From positions 29,241,969 through 29,305,968 of the forward strand of contig CM037838.1 in the NCBI GenBank assembly GCA_021234535.1: a stretch of 64,000 bases of DNA, written 5' to 3'. A program made the translations under genes and the position numbers. Numbering within the stretch: the stretch's first letter is position 1; each line of letters opens with the position of its first letter. Shown one piece after another: positions 1 through 10,665 of this stretch. Under the pieces are notes generated by a model. That model worked only from the letters and a program-made list of their open reading frames with translations, searched no databases and was not told where the DNA came from. Source of the stretch: Stichopus chloronotus. Taxonomy: Eukaryota > Echinodermata > Holothuroidea > Aspidochirotida > Stichopodidae.

Positions 1-78
1 TATGTTCAATTGAGTCGGGTGCAGTCGGTACATTTTAAGCCCTGTCCAAACCGCTGCGACTACCAAAGAGTGTCTACT

Positions 79-679
79 CAGGCCCGTAGCCAAGGAGGGG
101 GCGAAAGAGGCGACCGTCCCTCCCCCCCCCTCACCTTGGCCATATTGTGGTATTTTTTTTTTAGGTCTTCGCCAGAAATACCCAAGTGCATAGACATAGC
201 CAGGGAAAGTTGGGCGAATAGGGCGACCCTGCTTGATCACATTTTCGCTTTTTTTTTTTTCCCCGCGATATCGTTCAATAGTAATTCCCTCAATTTATGC
301 GGCAGGTCTACCAAGGCAGGGGTGGAATTCAGGGCTGGGAGCATGTATGTATGCATGTAAAACACCCAGGAAGGGCCGTTTTCTACTATCTGAGTGGTTT
401 GTAGAGCCAAACGTTTCTTTGAATGCACATCTCGGCATTGCATCATTTTTCACAGACTAATTGTTTTCTCAGTAATTGAGAAATTGTAGACATGAGATCT
501 ATATTTTAGGGCTGGGTTCAAGCAATTGAAAAGACTTGGGAAGGGCTATTTTCGGCCATCTAGGGGGTATGTAAAACTCAAAATTTTCTTTTACGCTCCG
601 CGCCAATCGGCGGTGGCGCTCCGCTTAAATAGTCTTCACGAGTTCGCACCCCCATTGACATATTTTGGCTACGCCCCTG
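79..679. mobile_element. hAT-type MITE (601 bp)
   Basis: The left end reads CAGGCCCGTAGCCAAGG and the reverse complement of the right end reads CAGGGGCGTAGCCAAAA, giving imperfect terminal inverted repeats. A perfect 8-bp direct repeat, TGTCTACT, flanks both sides (71-78 and 680-687). Eight-bp target duplications with CAGGG-type ends are the hallmark of hAT DNA transposons. No transposase reading frame is visible inside, so this is a non-autonomous copy. The interior has G/C and T homopolymer runs. Confidence 0.8.
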
Positions 680-890
680 TGTCTACTATTGATGTAAATT
701 GTCTACGACAGAACGTCTTATGTAGTCCTCTAAAATCCTCCAGATTGCCGCAAATCTGCATATTTAAAAAAATTCCCAGAAAATGCCTCCGGACCCATAG
801 CAACTGCATGCTTACAGCACCAACCAGTCGCTTCCGTATTTGGAAGAAAAAGGTCCACTGCTTGGAAAAAAAGACCCACCCCTCTACATG

Positions 891-907
891 GGCTGGCTAC
901 GGGCCTG
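891..907 (-). mobile_element. solo hAT-like terminal repeat
   Basis: The reverse complement reads CAGGCCCGTAGCCAGCC, nearly the same as the left end of the MITE at 79-679. No matching partner end or 8-bp duplication is in view. It is probably the remnant end of an older related copy into or beside which the first one inserted. Confidence 0.5.
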
Positions 908-1255
908 ATAATGGACTGTGTAATAATTAAGTATAGCCTAGATTTGGTCTTAACTTAGTCCTATGACTCCACGCAATAATCATGTATCTCTAGTATAATA
1001 AACTGATTCTAGGCGAAGTAAATACTTGTTTTAACATGGCACACTATCCACAATGGTTAAAGCCTATGCGCTTTATCGTAACCTAACACAGGGGTATAGG
1101 CAGACATCAACACAGACTTTTCTGCACATAAATCACAGAAGTATGAGCATTAAAGATCTACTGTGTAATTTACATAGGTTAATATTTTTTTTTACGAAGT
1201 TCTATCAGGATTTTTTTTTCATACATGACACATATGGAAAAAAATGCAATTTTAA

Positions 1256-1445
1256 TCCGATTAAACAACTTCATAATTAAATTAATCACATTAGTAATTT
1301 GATAATCACATTTACATAATTTGATTAATCAAGTTGATTAATTTAATTAATCAAGTTCATAACTTGATTTAACAAATCTATAATTTGATTAATCGAATTT
1401 TTATTTAAATTTTAATTTTGTAATTAAAGTTAATTAAAATTAAAA
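1256..1445. repeat. AT-rich repeat of TTGATTAATC-like units
   Basis: The words TTGATTAATC, TTAATTAATC and AATTAAT recur in both orientations over about 190 bp. The block is almost free of G and C and partly palindromic. It looks like a decayed AT satellite or hairpin-prone tract. Confidence 0.6.
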
Positions 1446-3558
1446 AAATAATCAAAATTGTACTTATTCACAAACATGGCGCGAAAGAAAAACCTATCTT
1501 GCTTGTTGTTGTCGCTCAGACAATCCACACACACGAATTTGCGAAATAAGCGCGGGAAGCGGGAAGTCACAATTGGATGCTGTGTAACAACCTTACACTT
1601 TGTGTATCGAAATCGTAATTTGCAGCACTTACACATTTTTACACTCAAATGCGTTAAAAAGCATGTAACCGGGGAACCTGCCCGGATCGTTCCAAGAACC
1701 ACAGGGGGTATTACTAGCACAGTGATTGGCAAAGATTTGGTGCTCTTACAATCGGGGACATCCCCATTTCGCGGCGTAACCCCAGTTGACGGGTGTGTAT
1801 CCCAACGAATATCCCCGGTAGGCGCCGAAAACGCACGCACACACACACACAGGCACACATATTGGCACGGACACGTTTTCACTCATACCACCCAACAGGA
1901 CCCTCTTGTACCCATGGTCACTCTACCATGGGGTACCCCTGGGGTGTCGCTACTCATCCACTCCAAGCGTTTCCATGGCAACCATTCTCCCGTACTAAGT
2001 ACAATATATAGCTCCACTAGCCAAGTGACTACCATATCTCATCTAGCCCCTATAGGGCGATGGGATAAAAATCTCGGATAACCCTTAGATACCAAAGTTT
2101 TTGCTGCACGTTCCCGAATATAATAGTATTTACAGCGGTGAAATCGTGTTCAGGGTCTGTCCAAGCTAATAAGACGTCGTTAGTCACTTTAGGTCTCATA
2201 CCACCATTAGGTACATCCGCGAGATATGCTAACCTTGCTCGAGAAAAGTGCTTAAATTGAGTCAGGGGAGCCTTTTTTTCGTCATGTGTTTAGTTATTAT
2301 CACTTTTTTTAATCGGATGTTGAAGAGCACCAAATTAAGGTACAGGTGATGAGAACATTAGGACGATTGAAGTAGATATAAATTGTTTTAGAAAATCAAA
2401 GGTGTCGTAGGAGGTGATATTTTGTTCCCTGGGCCTTTTCCGAGGGGGCGAGAGCACCTCTCAAGATTTCAACCCCTTGTATATCAAAATCTGAATAACC
2501 GTGATACGTAAATTTGCAATAATAGGCCAGGTAATCAAATCACATGATAGGTAGGGAATTTCTGATATGATGTACCTTGCGTGCACACTTTTTTAGTGTG
2601 TAAGTCAAAGGGAGAGATTATTGATGGTGGTATTGGGTCTTTATAGTGTTACCAAAAATGCAGTAGCTAGATGCTAAAAAATCTGAGATGTGTATCGTTG
2701 AACTCCAACAGTGAACAATCTCTGGTTGAATAGTGAAGACAAGCTGAACAACAAACTTTGACACCTCGTGAATTAGGAACAGAGCGATACGAGCCAATTC
2801 AGCCAGATTACTTACACTCAGGAACATTAATGGCGAACATTAAATTTAATGGTATGTCATATTACTGTCAGAAACCCGTGGGGAATGTGACCACGCCTAA
2901 CATAATACGTAACACCGATGCAACAAACAAAAAATAATGATGAAATAGATATATACAAAGTGAACAAAACAAAAGGTCTTTAAATGTAAGCTATATGACA
3001 GGACGTCTGATCTCATACACAGAACAATTTTGAATCGGTATCATGACCTTGATAAAAATGTCCATTAATAAGTAAAGGGGCTCATTCAGTTGATATAGGT
3101 TATTTTGTGATAAGTTTGAAGGAAACCATGGCATGTCAATACCTCTAATTAGCCTCATTAGTCATGTATCTATTCCTACAGTTACTGTAAATCTGAAAAA
3201 TTGTAACTTTTATTTAAAAAAAAGGGATTGCCTGTATGTTTAATACCTTATGGTAAAAAGTGTCCGGTCTCAGATTTGCGAGAGATATGTCAAAATGTTC
3301 TGAATCTCTTAATTTGACCATTTATCATCAACTTATGAGTACTATCCAGCAACATAATTAAGCAATATTTAAGCAAAATTTGAAATGAGAATAGACAAAG
3401 TTATACAAGGAGACACCTTGATGTTTATTTGAAGTCATACCTCTAATAATCATGCAGTCAACTTATGCATCGAAAAGGCAAATATTTACATTGGTCATGA
3501 TAGATAATCATAAACTCTTAGTGTAAATTATAAGTGGTGGCAAGCTTTTTAAATTTGA

Positions 3559-3564
3559 TTTATT
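3559..3564 (-). promoter_or_regulatory. candidate polyadenylation signal of CIMIP2B
   Basis: On the minus strand this is AATAAA, about 30 nt beyond the TAA stop at 3594-3596. That spacing would give a very short 3' UTR. It supports the short terminal exon as the real gene end. Confidence 0.45.
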
Positions 3565-3593
3565 CATCGCAAACTATGATAGAAAGAAACTCT

Positions 3594-3682
3594 TTATGAC
3601 GACCCTATTGGCTTTTCCTTGGATATTCTCTTCGCGTTTCGAGTGCTATGACCAAACGTTGTCCCATAACGAAACTTTTGTC
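3594..3682 (-). CDS. CIMIP2B: CIMIP2B terminal coding exon
   Basis: After the acceptor CACACAG at 3683-3689 the exon completes a split Gly codon. It then encodes QKFRYGTTFGHSTRNAK, a basic tail and a TAA stop. This matches the last CIMIP2 module, where human CIMIP2B has a KFQFGHTFG-type motif. Phase 1 agrees with the donor CCAG/GTATGA at 5089/5088. The exon is only 89 nt and lies 1.4 kb from its neighbour. Confidence 0.85.
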
Positions 3683-6600
3683 CTGTGTGAAAAGTGATAA
3701 AAGAGATTTTTCTGGTACGTATATGAACATATTATTATTTAGTTTATCGATTTTCCTTGGGAGTGGAAGGGAGAGGGTGGTGGAGGGGTGTTGGTGGTGG
3801 TAGGGGAGGACTATACTCAGCATCTCATATGTCAGTACAGTGAATCCTAGATAAGACCTACGATGTCATCTCATTTCGAACAAAAATAGTGACCTTGCAC
3901 TTGTTCCAGTCTTTTGGGATATTCACTGGACACTAGACACACGTATTACCCACTATAGCTACTGAAACCGCTATGCACAGATATAAACACCGTTTTAAGA
4001 AACAAGTTTAGTTTCGATGTCCTTGGAAATGTTACTGTTGCCATACGTTCATGATAGGACATATCAGTCCCATCTCCTGGTCCAGAGAGGCGGAAGGCGT
4101 CTGGCATGAGGGAAGAAGCCCTTTCGCGTGCACTGCGCGACAGGCCGACTATCTAAGCGGATTGCTGCCATAGGTTGGCCCTGAAGAAGATTAATGACTT
4201 AACAAAGGGCTAGATGGCACGTTACTGCACTCCCCAGGTGTCTTAAGCTGCATATCACCCTTTACGTAGGGATCGGCATGGCTGCATTTCCTCAAGTAAT
4301 GGAAAAACATCAATCTTTGGGAAAATGGTTATATGATAATGATAATATTTCCACCTATTACATCGCCTCTGCTCGTTCGGCGTCCCGGGTTAAAATTCAT
4401 CTAAGCGGAACACCATCATCTGTTAGGGCTCAGAGTATAAGAAACTGCATGATTGCCGAAAACACCTCAAAGATCACCGACCGGGAATGGCGTTTCTGAG
4501 AGCATTTTCTGTTTATTTTATGCCTTTCCCACCCCTACAAGTAATGTTGCTTAAATGCATTGTCAAGTAAATTTATTATTTGGGGGGGGGGGTGGGGATG
4601 GGGGAGTCAGAATATGATGGGAGCACGCGTCCCCATCCTTTCCCCTGTGCACTGTAGTGTAATTGACAAAACCATTCTCTGCACAGACACGTGTGCGACC
4701 AGGAAGTTGTTACTTGATTTCAAGTCCATGGTATGACTGTGTGAATTAATTCAATGCTTCGGCATAGTGTATACAGGTGTAAAGTATACTTAGTACGTCA
4801 CATTAGACGGTACCTATGTGTGTCACCTATCAAATCACAGGAACGAGCATTGTCTTTTCTGCATCCGTTACATCGACTGATGTAGATTTGGAATGGGGGG
4901 GGGGGGGGGAGGGTGGAGGATGTGAAATTGTGACACGCAATACCGCCGGTTCTTGTGTGCTATTCTTATGGGACTAGGGCTTCCTCCATTCGACATAGGC
5001 TTCACCAAGCAGCTGCATTTTCGCTTGCTACATTTGTTCCATTTCGTAATAGGTGCTTCATTAGTGTTAGTGTAAAAACCCATCATACCTGGTATATGTC
5101 CCGTGTAGAGGGGTACAAGTCCGGAATTCATAGGATAAATGACAGGCTGCTTGTCCACGGTACACTGGACCGCTGGCAGATACCCCTCATCGGCGGCTGC
5201 GTAAGAGCCCACCTTTTGTTGGGCTTTGCACGTGTACCCCTGTTCGTATTTTTTTAGTCGGCTAATTGCGTGGCGCTTGTCGTTGGTGAATTCCACAAGG
5301 GCGCGGTTTGTGATGACTGGGTAACCCATGCCGATATAACCACGCGCCTTAGGAACGAATCCAGTGTAACCTGTAAACAAGTGAAAAAAAAGTTGCGTTA
5401 ATGCTCAAAACAGAATCAAATGTATGTCAGAATCATTTTGCATAATGTGATATAGCGCCCAACATATATTCCATCAACGTGCGTTTTCAAGCATTTGTTA
5501 CGTTTCATGTTTATCCGCAAGACTGCCTCCAATATAAATTCTGTCAACCCAACTGTAAACGTAAGGGCACACAGCCTTCCACCAGTCAGTTGTGTTTCTG
5601 TGCGTGAGCAATATTGAACCATATATAACCATGCATCAGACTGACTCACTAAACAGCAACCATAGATATAAATTGGCATAGAAATAGACTGGAAGCCAAC
5701 TATACCTGCGCTACACATGCCAAAAATAGGAGACAGTAGTCCACAACATCACTATCTGCTATGTTCAGTCTCTTGGCGGTTAATCTTTTCATTACTGATA
5801 TCCAGAACTTGGAGAAATAAACGTAGAACGCTCATTTAGTCATAGAGACACTATCACACCCCTTTCCACCCCCCCCCCCCCGGAAAAGATTTCCTCTCAA
5901 ACGGAAAAGGAAAGTGTCCGGGAGGAAAGTAAACAAGGCAGTCATTCTATCAAAGACCTACCATAAATCCATGCAACCTTTGCATGATAATAACACAAAA
6001 CTCAAGTGATACGTGAAATAATGTAACTATGAAAGTATTTCTTTTTTATTTTACCAGAAACGAAACATTTTCCTGGATTACGATCGTCCATATAAAAGGT
6101 GAAACAGAATGCTGTTTGCTCTTCGGAAGATAGACCAGTGGCCCGACATCTTTCACTAAAGACCTCAAAGGAAGGTCTTTTGGCAAGTTGAAGAGCTGTT
6201 GATATTAAAAAAAATACACGATGACATCACTTCCTGCTCTCTTCATCGATTCCATGGGGACAAAATGAATTTACAAACCAGGAGGGGTGAAAAGGGAGAC
6301 AGTCCCGTAACTTATGCCTCGAATCTGCAAATTATATTACCCTTTGCAGGTAAAGTCTGCATCTCATTTCAAAGTACAACAATGTAGAATAGCAGATGGC
6401 GAAAGAGGGGGGGGGGGGGGGGGTATCATTGTGTTTTATGGGGAGTCCATAGGTATTTTGTAATACTGTCTAGTTTTCTTTCATTAAAATTTCTCCTAGA
6501 TCAGTTCTACAGAAGATAGCACTAGGGTAAATATTGAGGTGAAATTGTCCAAACGGGCGTTCCACAAAGTCCATGATTTTTAAACATAATGTACACTGAT

Positions 6601-9600
6601 GAGTGTTATGTTTTGTATCGTGATAATAGAAGACATGTGTTCTTTACCTTTCTGTCGTCCTCTGTCAGTTTTATTTTCCCCTCTTGCATTTGTCTCAGTT
6701 TCTGCATCTTTTCTCTGTTTTCGCCGTGCTCTCGAAAATCCTTCTCAAAATCCGAAATCGCATTGACGCATACCTCGCCATAGGTGGTACCGTAGTACTG
6801 TTGCCTCTTCGGGATGTAACCTATAATTGACGTAAGGAAAGTCGTGCAATACTCTTATTTCTGTCGACTTGATGCATGGCATTTTATTTTACTTAGATAA
6901 TTCTCAACACGGAGGTAGATTTCTCCTCAGAGTGAATTAAAAAAAAATGTACCCTTCACAATTCTCACAAATTTATCGATAGCAACTCAATGTGTAGCTT
7001 GTAGGTACTGCGCATGTACTTAAAGATCGCATGTGACATGAAACTATAGTAATATTGCTTCAAAGTTGCTAAGGCGGTGTATTCGTACAATTTCCAAATT
7101 CATTTGAAAAATGTACGAGTCTGCTGGGTAATTTTCCAATCATAAGGTAGCATACCCTATGTAAAGGTTGGAGATTCCACTGCATTTTGTTCACCTGTGT
7201 CGGCGAAAGTCCTTATCTGGGACATTTGGGCAACTTGTTTCGGTATTTTATCCTTTAAGATGGGTTCTTTTGTGGATTAAGTATTGAAGTAGGCGAGTTG
7301 AGGTATACAAGGTGTGAAAATGGTGCCATTTGAAGCAATTATGGAAAAATTATGGACTTTGAGCTGGCGAAGCAGTATCATTCGAGGCGATGTGTGATTT
7401 GCGCCAGGAATAAGGTATAGTAACTCGGAAGGCCTCTAGCAGAAAACCTAACTACCTAAGGTACGGAAAATTGAAAAAGCCATGAATAACCAACGTGTCA
7501 GCTTTCCAAAAAGTGGTAGCTTATATTTTTGAAAACTACACACTACAAAAAAAAATAAATAAGTAAAAAAAAATACAAGCTTTAGAGACCACATTACTTT
7601 TGCGATTTAGCATGTAAGGCAATAAATAGGGCAGGGGGGGGGGGGGGTTGACTATCATAAGTCACGGCTAGTCACCTTCATGATCAGAACGATACCACAT
7701 TTACTTGTATGACACCGTGTGAATATCTCGTTTTTCCTTTATATCCTTAGAATCAATGTCATATTTACGTCTGTATCCTGGTATCATGTACCCATATCTG
7801 TATACAAATGAGACTGTGCCATGCTTACCAGTATACCCAGGGACCATACGTATGCCAAGTTTTTGATCACCGAACCGATCTTCCTCTCTTTTCTTTATCA
7901 GGTTTAGTTTTTCCTTTCTCAGAGCCTCGTAGTGGTACGTATTGGAAGAGGGCGTGGTTACTGGTACGATGTCACATAACACACGTCGCCCAGAACTGGC
8001 GATCTTCGGATTAGTCAGAAGACGTGATGTCGTACGACCAAAAGTCTCTCCGATTTCAAATTTGAACTGAGGACAAAATCCTCGATATCTAAAAAAATAA
8101 AAGTTCAAAACAGTTTTATTTTTCTTTTCTATTGCAAGTACTTTTTAAACCGCTTATGGGGCGGAGTTACATCGCACCATGACAGTGAACAACAACTGCC
8201 AACCGAAGTCTAAATCACAAACACTCGTCTTTGCATGAAATCCTTCTGGTATGCAAAAGAGCACTGGAATGGAGTAAAAGAGATATAAACATTTTTCATA
8301 AGATCAAACCGATTCTAGCATTTGAACTCCTCTACTTTTTAAATACAACTGTTGTTTTGAATGGAAAGTGATTGGGATGAATATTCAAATTTTTTTCCTC
8401 TTCACTTTTTTTTTTTAATCCGTTTAGGGAGAGGGGTTAATAGCTCCCAACAATAGGTGACCATTGTCTATGTTTCAGGACACAATGATTGTAAAAAGAA
8501 GGGAGCAAGATCTGACTGCAAACTGGTTTTAATAGAAACTGGCGAACAATAAGCAATACGCGGTAACAATGAACTTTTCCAGCAAAGTGTAACTGCAAAG
8601 TGAGCGCTAGATTACAAATACTATTCTTTGCGTTACACCTCTCTGGTATGCAAAAGGCACTGTATAAAAATGGAGTGAAAGAGATGTCGAAAGTAATACC
8701 TCATTCTAGAAGTGTTCTTAGCATAAAAATTAAACCGCAGTCTTACACAGATTTGGAAATGTTATAAAATGCTTACGTGTTTAGCTTTCTCTTGACATTG
8801 GTGTGTTGTGCAGGTAGTGCCACCCCCATGCACCTACCGAAAGTGTTATAATCCCTCCATTGTCTTAGACACGTATTAATTCCTGACTGAAAATTATTTT
8901 ATCTAAACCAATTTTTATCACTGGTAGTAGGCCTAGTTACACCGCATGATATAATTAAGGAGTTGGCCATTCATGGCACTTTCAACTTATTTATACCATG
9001 ACGATGAAGACTCAAATTTGAATGTATAGGGGATTCTAACTTTTGCTTCCTTATTTTGGCTTCTTTTCATCATGTCCTACTATAAATTTTCAAATCAGTT
9101 CATTAGACGCTATCACAATTTGCAAGTGCAAACACATAACGCTAGGTTTTAAGACGTTTTGTACCGCATCTTATAACACCGTCTAATAAAAGCTCTCTCA
9201 TCGTAAAAATTAAATGGCCATGGAAGTCAAATCTGAGAAAGTTTTGAAATTAATACTTGTGAGCTTTCTTACAGCCGTGGTGTACTGCCGATAACGATCC
9301 CATTAGTTGGCAGTTCGCCATGCGATAACTAAACTGACTGGTAGCATTGGGAAGAACTATGTGAGGCTTTCGTGAGTTCTGCTGTTCCAAATCTCCGGGC
9401 TTACTTGCAGTTGCGTTCCGTTGGTCTATGTGAAGCAAGCCTACAGTGTTAATGGGAACTCATTCTAAAATTTCAAGACAGAGGCAATTTGGGCCACCGA
9501 AAAGTTGTGTTTTTAAATACTATACGCCACTCGAAAGAAACAAAAACTAAAATTTAATTTGGATCTGTGCTCCACAATGTTACTTTATGTATTTTTGATG

Positions 9601-9736
9601 GGTTTGACCATGCTTTACAATCTTATTGGCTGCCTCATATAGAGTCAGTAGTTGATCACTCAGAAACTTACCCTGGAGTATGATAAGGATCTGGTGTCAT
9701 TAAGACACTCTTGCCTCTTTTCTTTGGCACAGGCAT
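3594..9736 (-). CDS. CIMIP2B: CIMIP2B/FAM166B-like ciliary microtubule inner protein, 6 exons, complete
   Basis: Exons (minus strand, 5' to 3'): 9736-9672, 8088-7829, 6820-6648, about 6163-6055, 5370-5089, 3682-3594. They predict 325 residues, in line with the 275-350 residues usual for the family. The protein starts MPVPKKRGK. It carries repeated CIMIP2 modules: HTPGYRGFCPQFKFEIG with ETFGRTTSRLL, then MVPGYTGYIPKRQQYYGTTYG, the signature MDDRNPGKCFVSGYTGFVPKA, and last LVPLYTGHIPGQKFRYGTTFG. CIMIP2 proteins bind tubulin inside the axonemal doublet lumen of motile cilia and sperm flagella. All introns are GT-AG. The start is the first ATG before the conserved PGY motif. The exon 4 acceptor is uncertain: the better-looking site at 6195 breaks the frame, while 6163 keeps it, unless a small exon was missed. 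The MDDRxP motif favours the B paralogue over A or C. AK8 lies upstream on the same strand. Confidence 0.88.
4582..7647. repeat. cluster of long poly-G/poly-C tracts
   Basis: Uninterrupted runs lie at 4582-4592 (11 G), 4895-4909 (15 G), 5869-5881 (13 C), 6407-6423 (17 G) and 7634-7647 (14 G). All fall within CIMIP2B introns. Such runs are slippage-prone and can form G-quadruplexes. The run at 4895-4909 also creates a false poly-proline tail if exon 5 is read through its donor. Confidence 0.9.
6055..6163 (-). CDS. CIMIP2B: CIMIP2B exon 4 (MDDRNP exon)
   Basis: The exon encodes a Ser/Glu-rich stretch and then FYMDDRNPGKCFVSG, split at Gly by a phase-1 donor (TCTG/GTAAAA). This MDDRxPxxFxSG motif is diagnostic for CIMIP2B. 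The open frame extends upstream to a pyrimidine-rich acceptor at 6196-6197. Using that site (exon 6195-6055) would shift the frame against exon 3, so the start given here is the in-frame alternative. Confidence 0.6.
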
Positions 9737-10059
9737 AGTCGTTGTTTATCTGTAATACAGGATGAAAGTTCTGTTATCAAAGACTTAATGGGACCAGTTG
9801 ATATGTGTCTTTAAATTGAGAAATATTCACAGCAAGGCTGACGTCACCACTGAATTGTCTGTATCTGTGTGCATACACTTGTACTACGTAAAATCCAGAT
9901 TGCTGATTATGACGCTTTATTAACGTATTTCTTGTTGCGCAGTTGTTTCCCGACGGGCGTATCGACGCACAAGTGAGATGTTGCCTTGCTAATTGCACGT
10001 CTTGCTTTGCGCCGTGTTTGTTAAAGAACTTGTGCCATGCTGGGGCATTTGTCATTAGA

Positions 10060-10357
10060 CTGTTTTCGCAAACTCGACGGAAGCGCGGAAAGTACGCGGA
10101 ATCAATCAGTCGTGACGGTATGCATACTCGGTGACACGCGTCGTTCCTTTCAACCGTTTCGCATTTTATGAACGGAGCGCTCAAGATAAAACATACCTAA
10201 TAGCATGTGGCCCGCACCACTAGTCTAGAGCGAACGTTTATCGGCTTAAGAACGGTACATTGTAGTACGGAGAGTAATTGCGTGGTCACTATGGTGACTG
10301 TTCGAATTTGCACATTGCACATTGGATTCCACGTCCGCGTCGTGTTTGCGAAAACAG
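10060..10357. repeat. inverted repeat, arms of about 35-45 bp
   Basis: The left arm (10060-10103) begins CTGTTTTCGCAAACTCGACG and ends GCGGAATC. The reverse complement of the right arm (10325-10357) reads CTGTTTTCGCAAACACGACG and ends GTGGAATC. About 220 bp separate the arms. The arms are CpG-rich, unlike their surroundings. They could be ends of a MITE or a structured element near the CIMIP2B promoter; no target duplication was found. Confidence 0.65.
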
Positions 10358-10650
10358 CGTATTAACGTCACAGCAATGGAATTCACGAAACGCTGTTTCC
10401 CAGGCTTTCAATTCAAATGTTACTACCTCCATCAGTAGTAATAATGCGCTGAAGTTCGTGGTCATCCTAACATAGCAGAACTGTATCAGATATGTCAGTC
10501 TTCTAGTCAATGTCGAGGGCTTTTAAGTCACACGCCTCACTAATCTAACCGTGTAGTCTGTGACGTCATAGTGATATGGTGAAGATTAACAAGTGCACGT
10601 TGCGTCTATTCGATCTACACACTTCTATAAAGGTTTTGCAGTGTCGACGC

Positions 10651-10665
10651 GTTGCCCATGGAGAC
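10651..10665. promoter_or_regulatory. candidate RFX X-box
   Basis: GTTGCCCATGGAGAC fits the X-box form RYYNYY-N3-RRNRAC on the plus strand, and its reverse complement fits as well. RFX factors drive motile-cilia genes through such sites. It lies about 0.9 kb upstream of the CIMIP2B start codon, so a non-coding first exon would have to begin near here for it to be promoter-proximal. Confidence 0.45.

Larger units (their letters stand above)
908..3593. other. non-coding DNA downstream of CIMIP2B
   Basis: Apart from the AT-rich repeat block and a short CA run near 1835-1855, I see no gene here. Open frames of 70-200 codons on both strands (for example 1458-2081) overlap each other, use no recognisable domain and look random. 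Confidence 0.5.

Noticed and set aside
1833..1860. CA microsatellite
   Set aside because: Too short and ordinary to list as a feature of interest.
1458..2081. 207-codon plus-strand frame
   Set aside because: Overlaps a 150-codon frame on the other strand, includes a CA microsatellite, and has no recognisable motif.
4868..5088. Open frame extending CIMIP2B exon 5 to a proline-rich C-terminus
   Set aside because: A good donor at 5088 and an in-phase family-matching exon at 3594-3682 explain the end better; the tail has no family similarity and comes partly from a poly-C run.
9777..10184. 135-codon minus-strand frame just upstream of CIMIP2B
   Set aside because: No domain, no family match, and partly made of the inverted repeat at 10060-10103. 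It could be 5' UTR but there is no evidence that it is translated.
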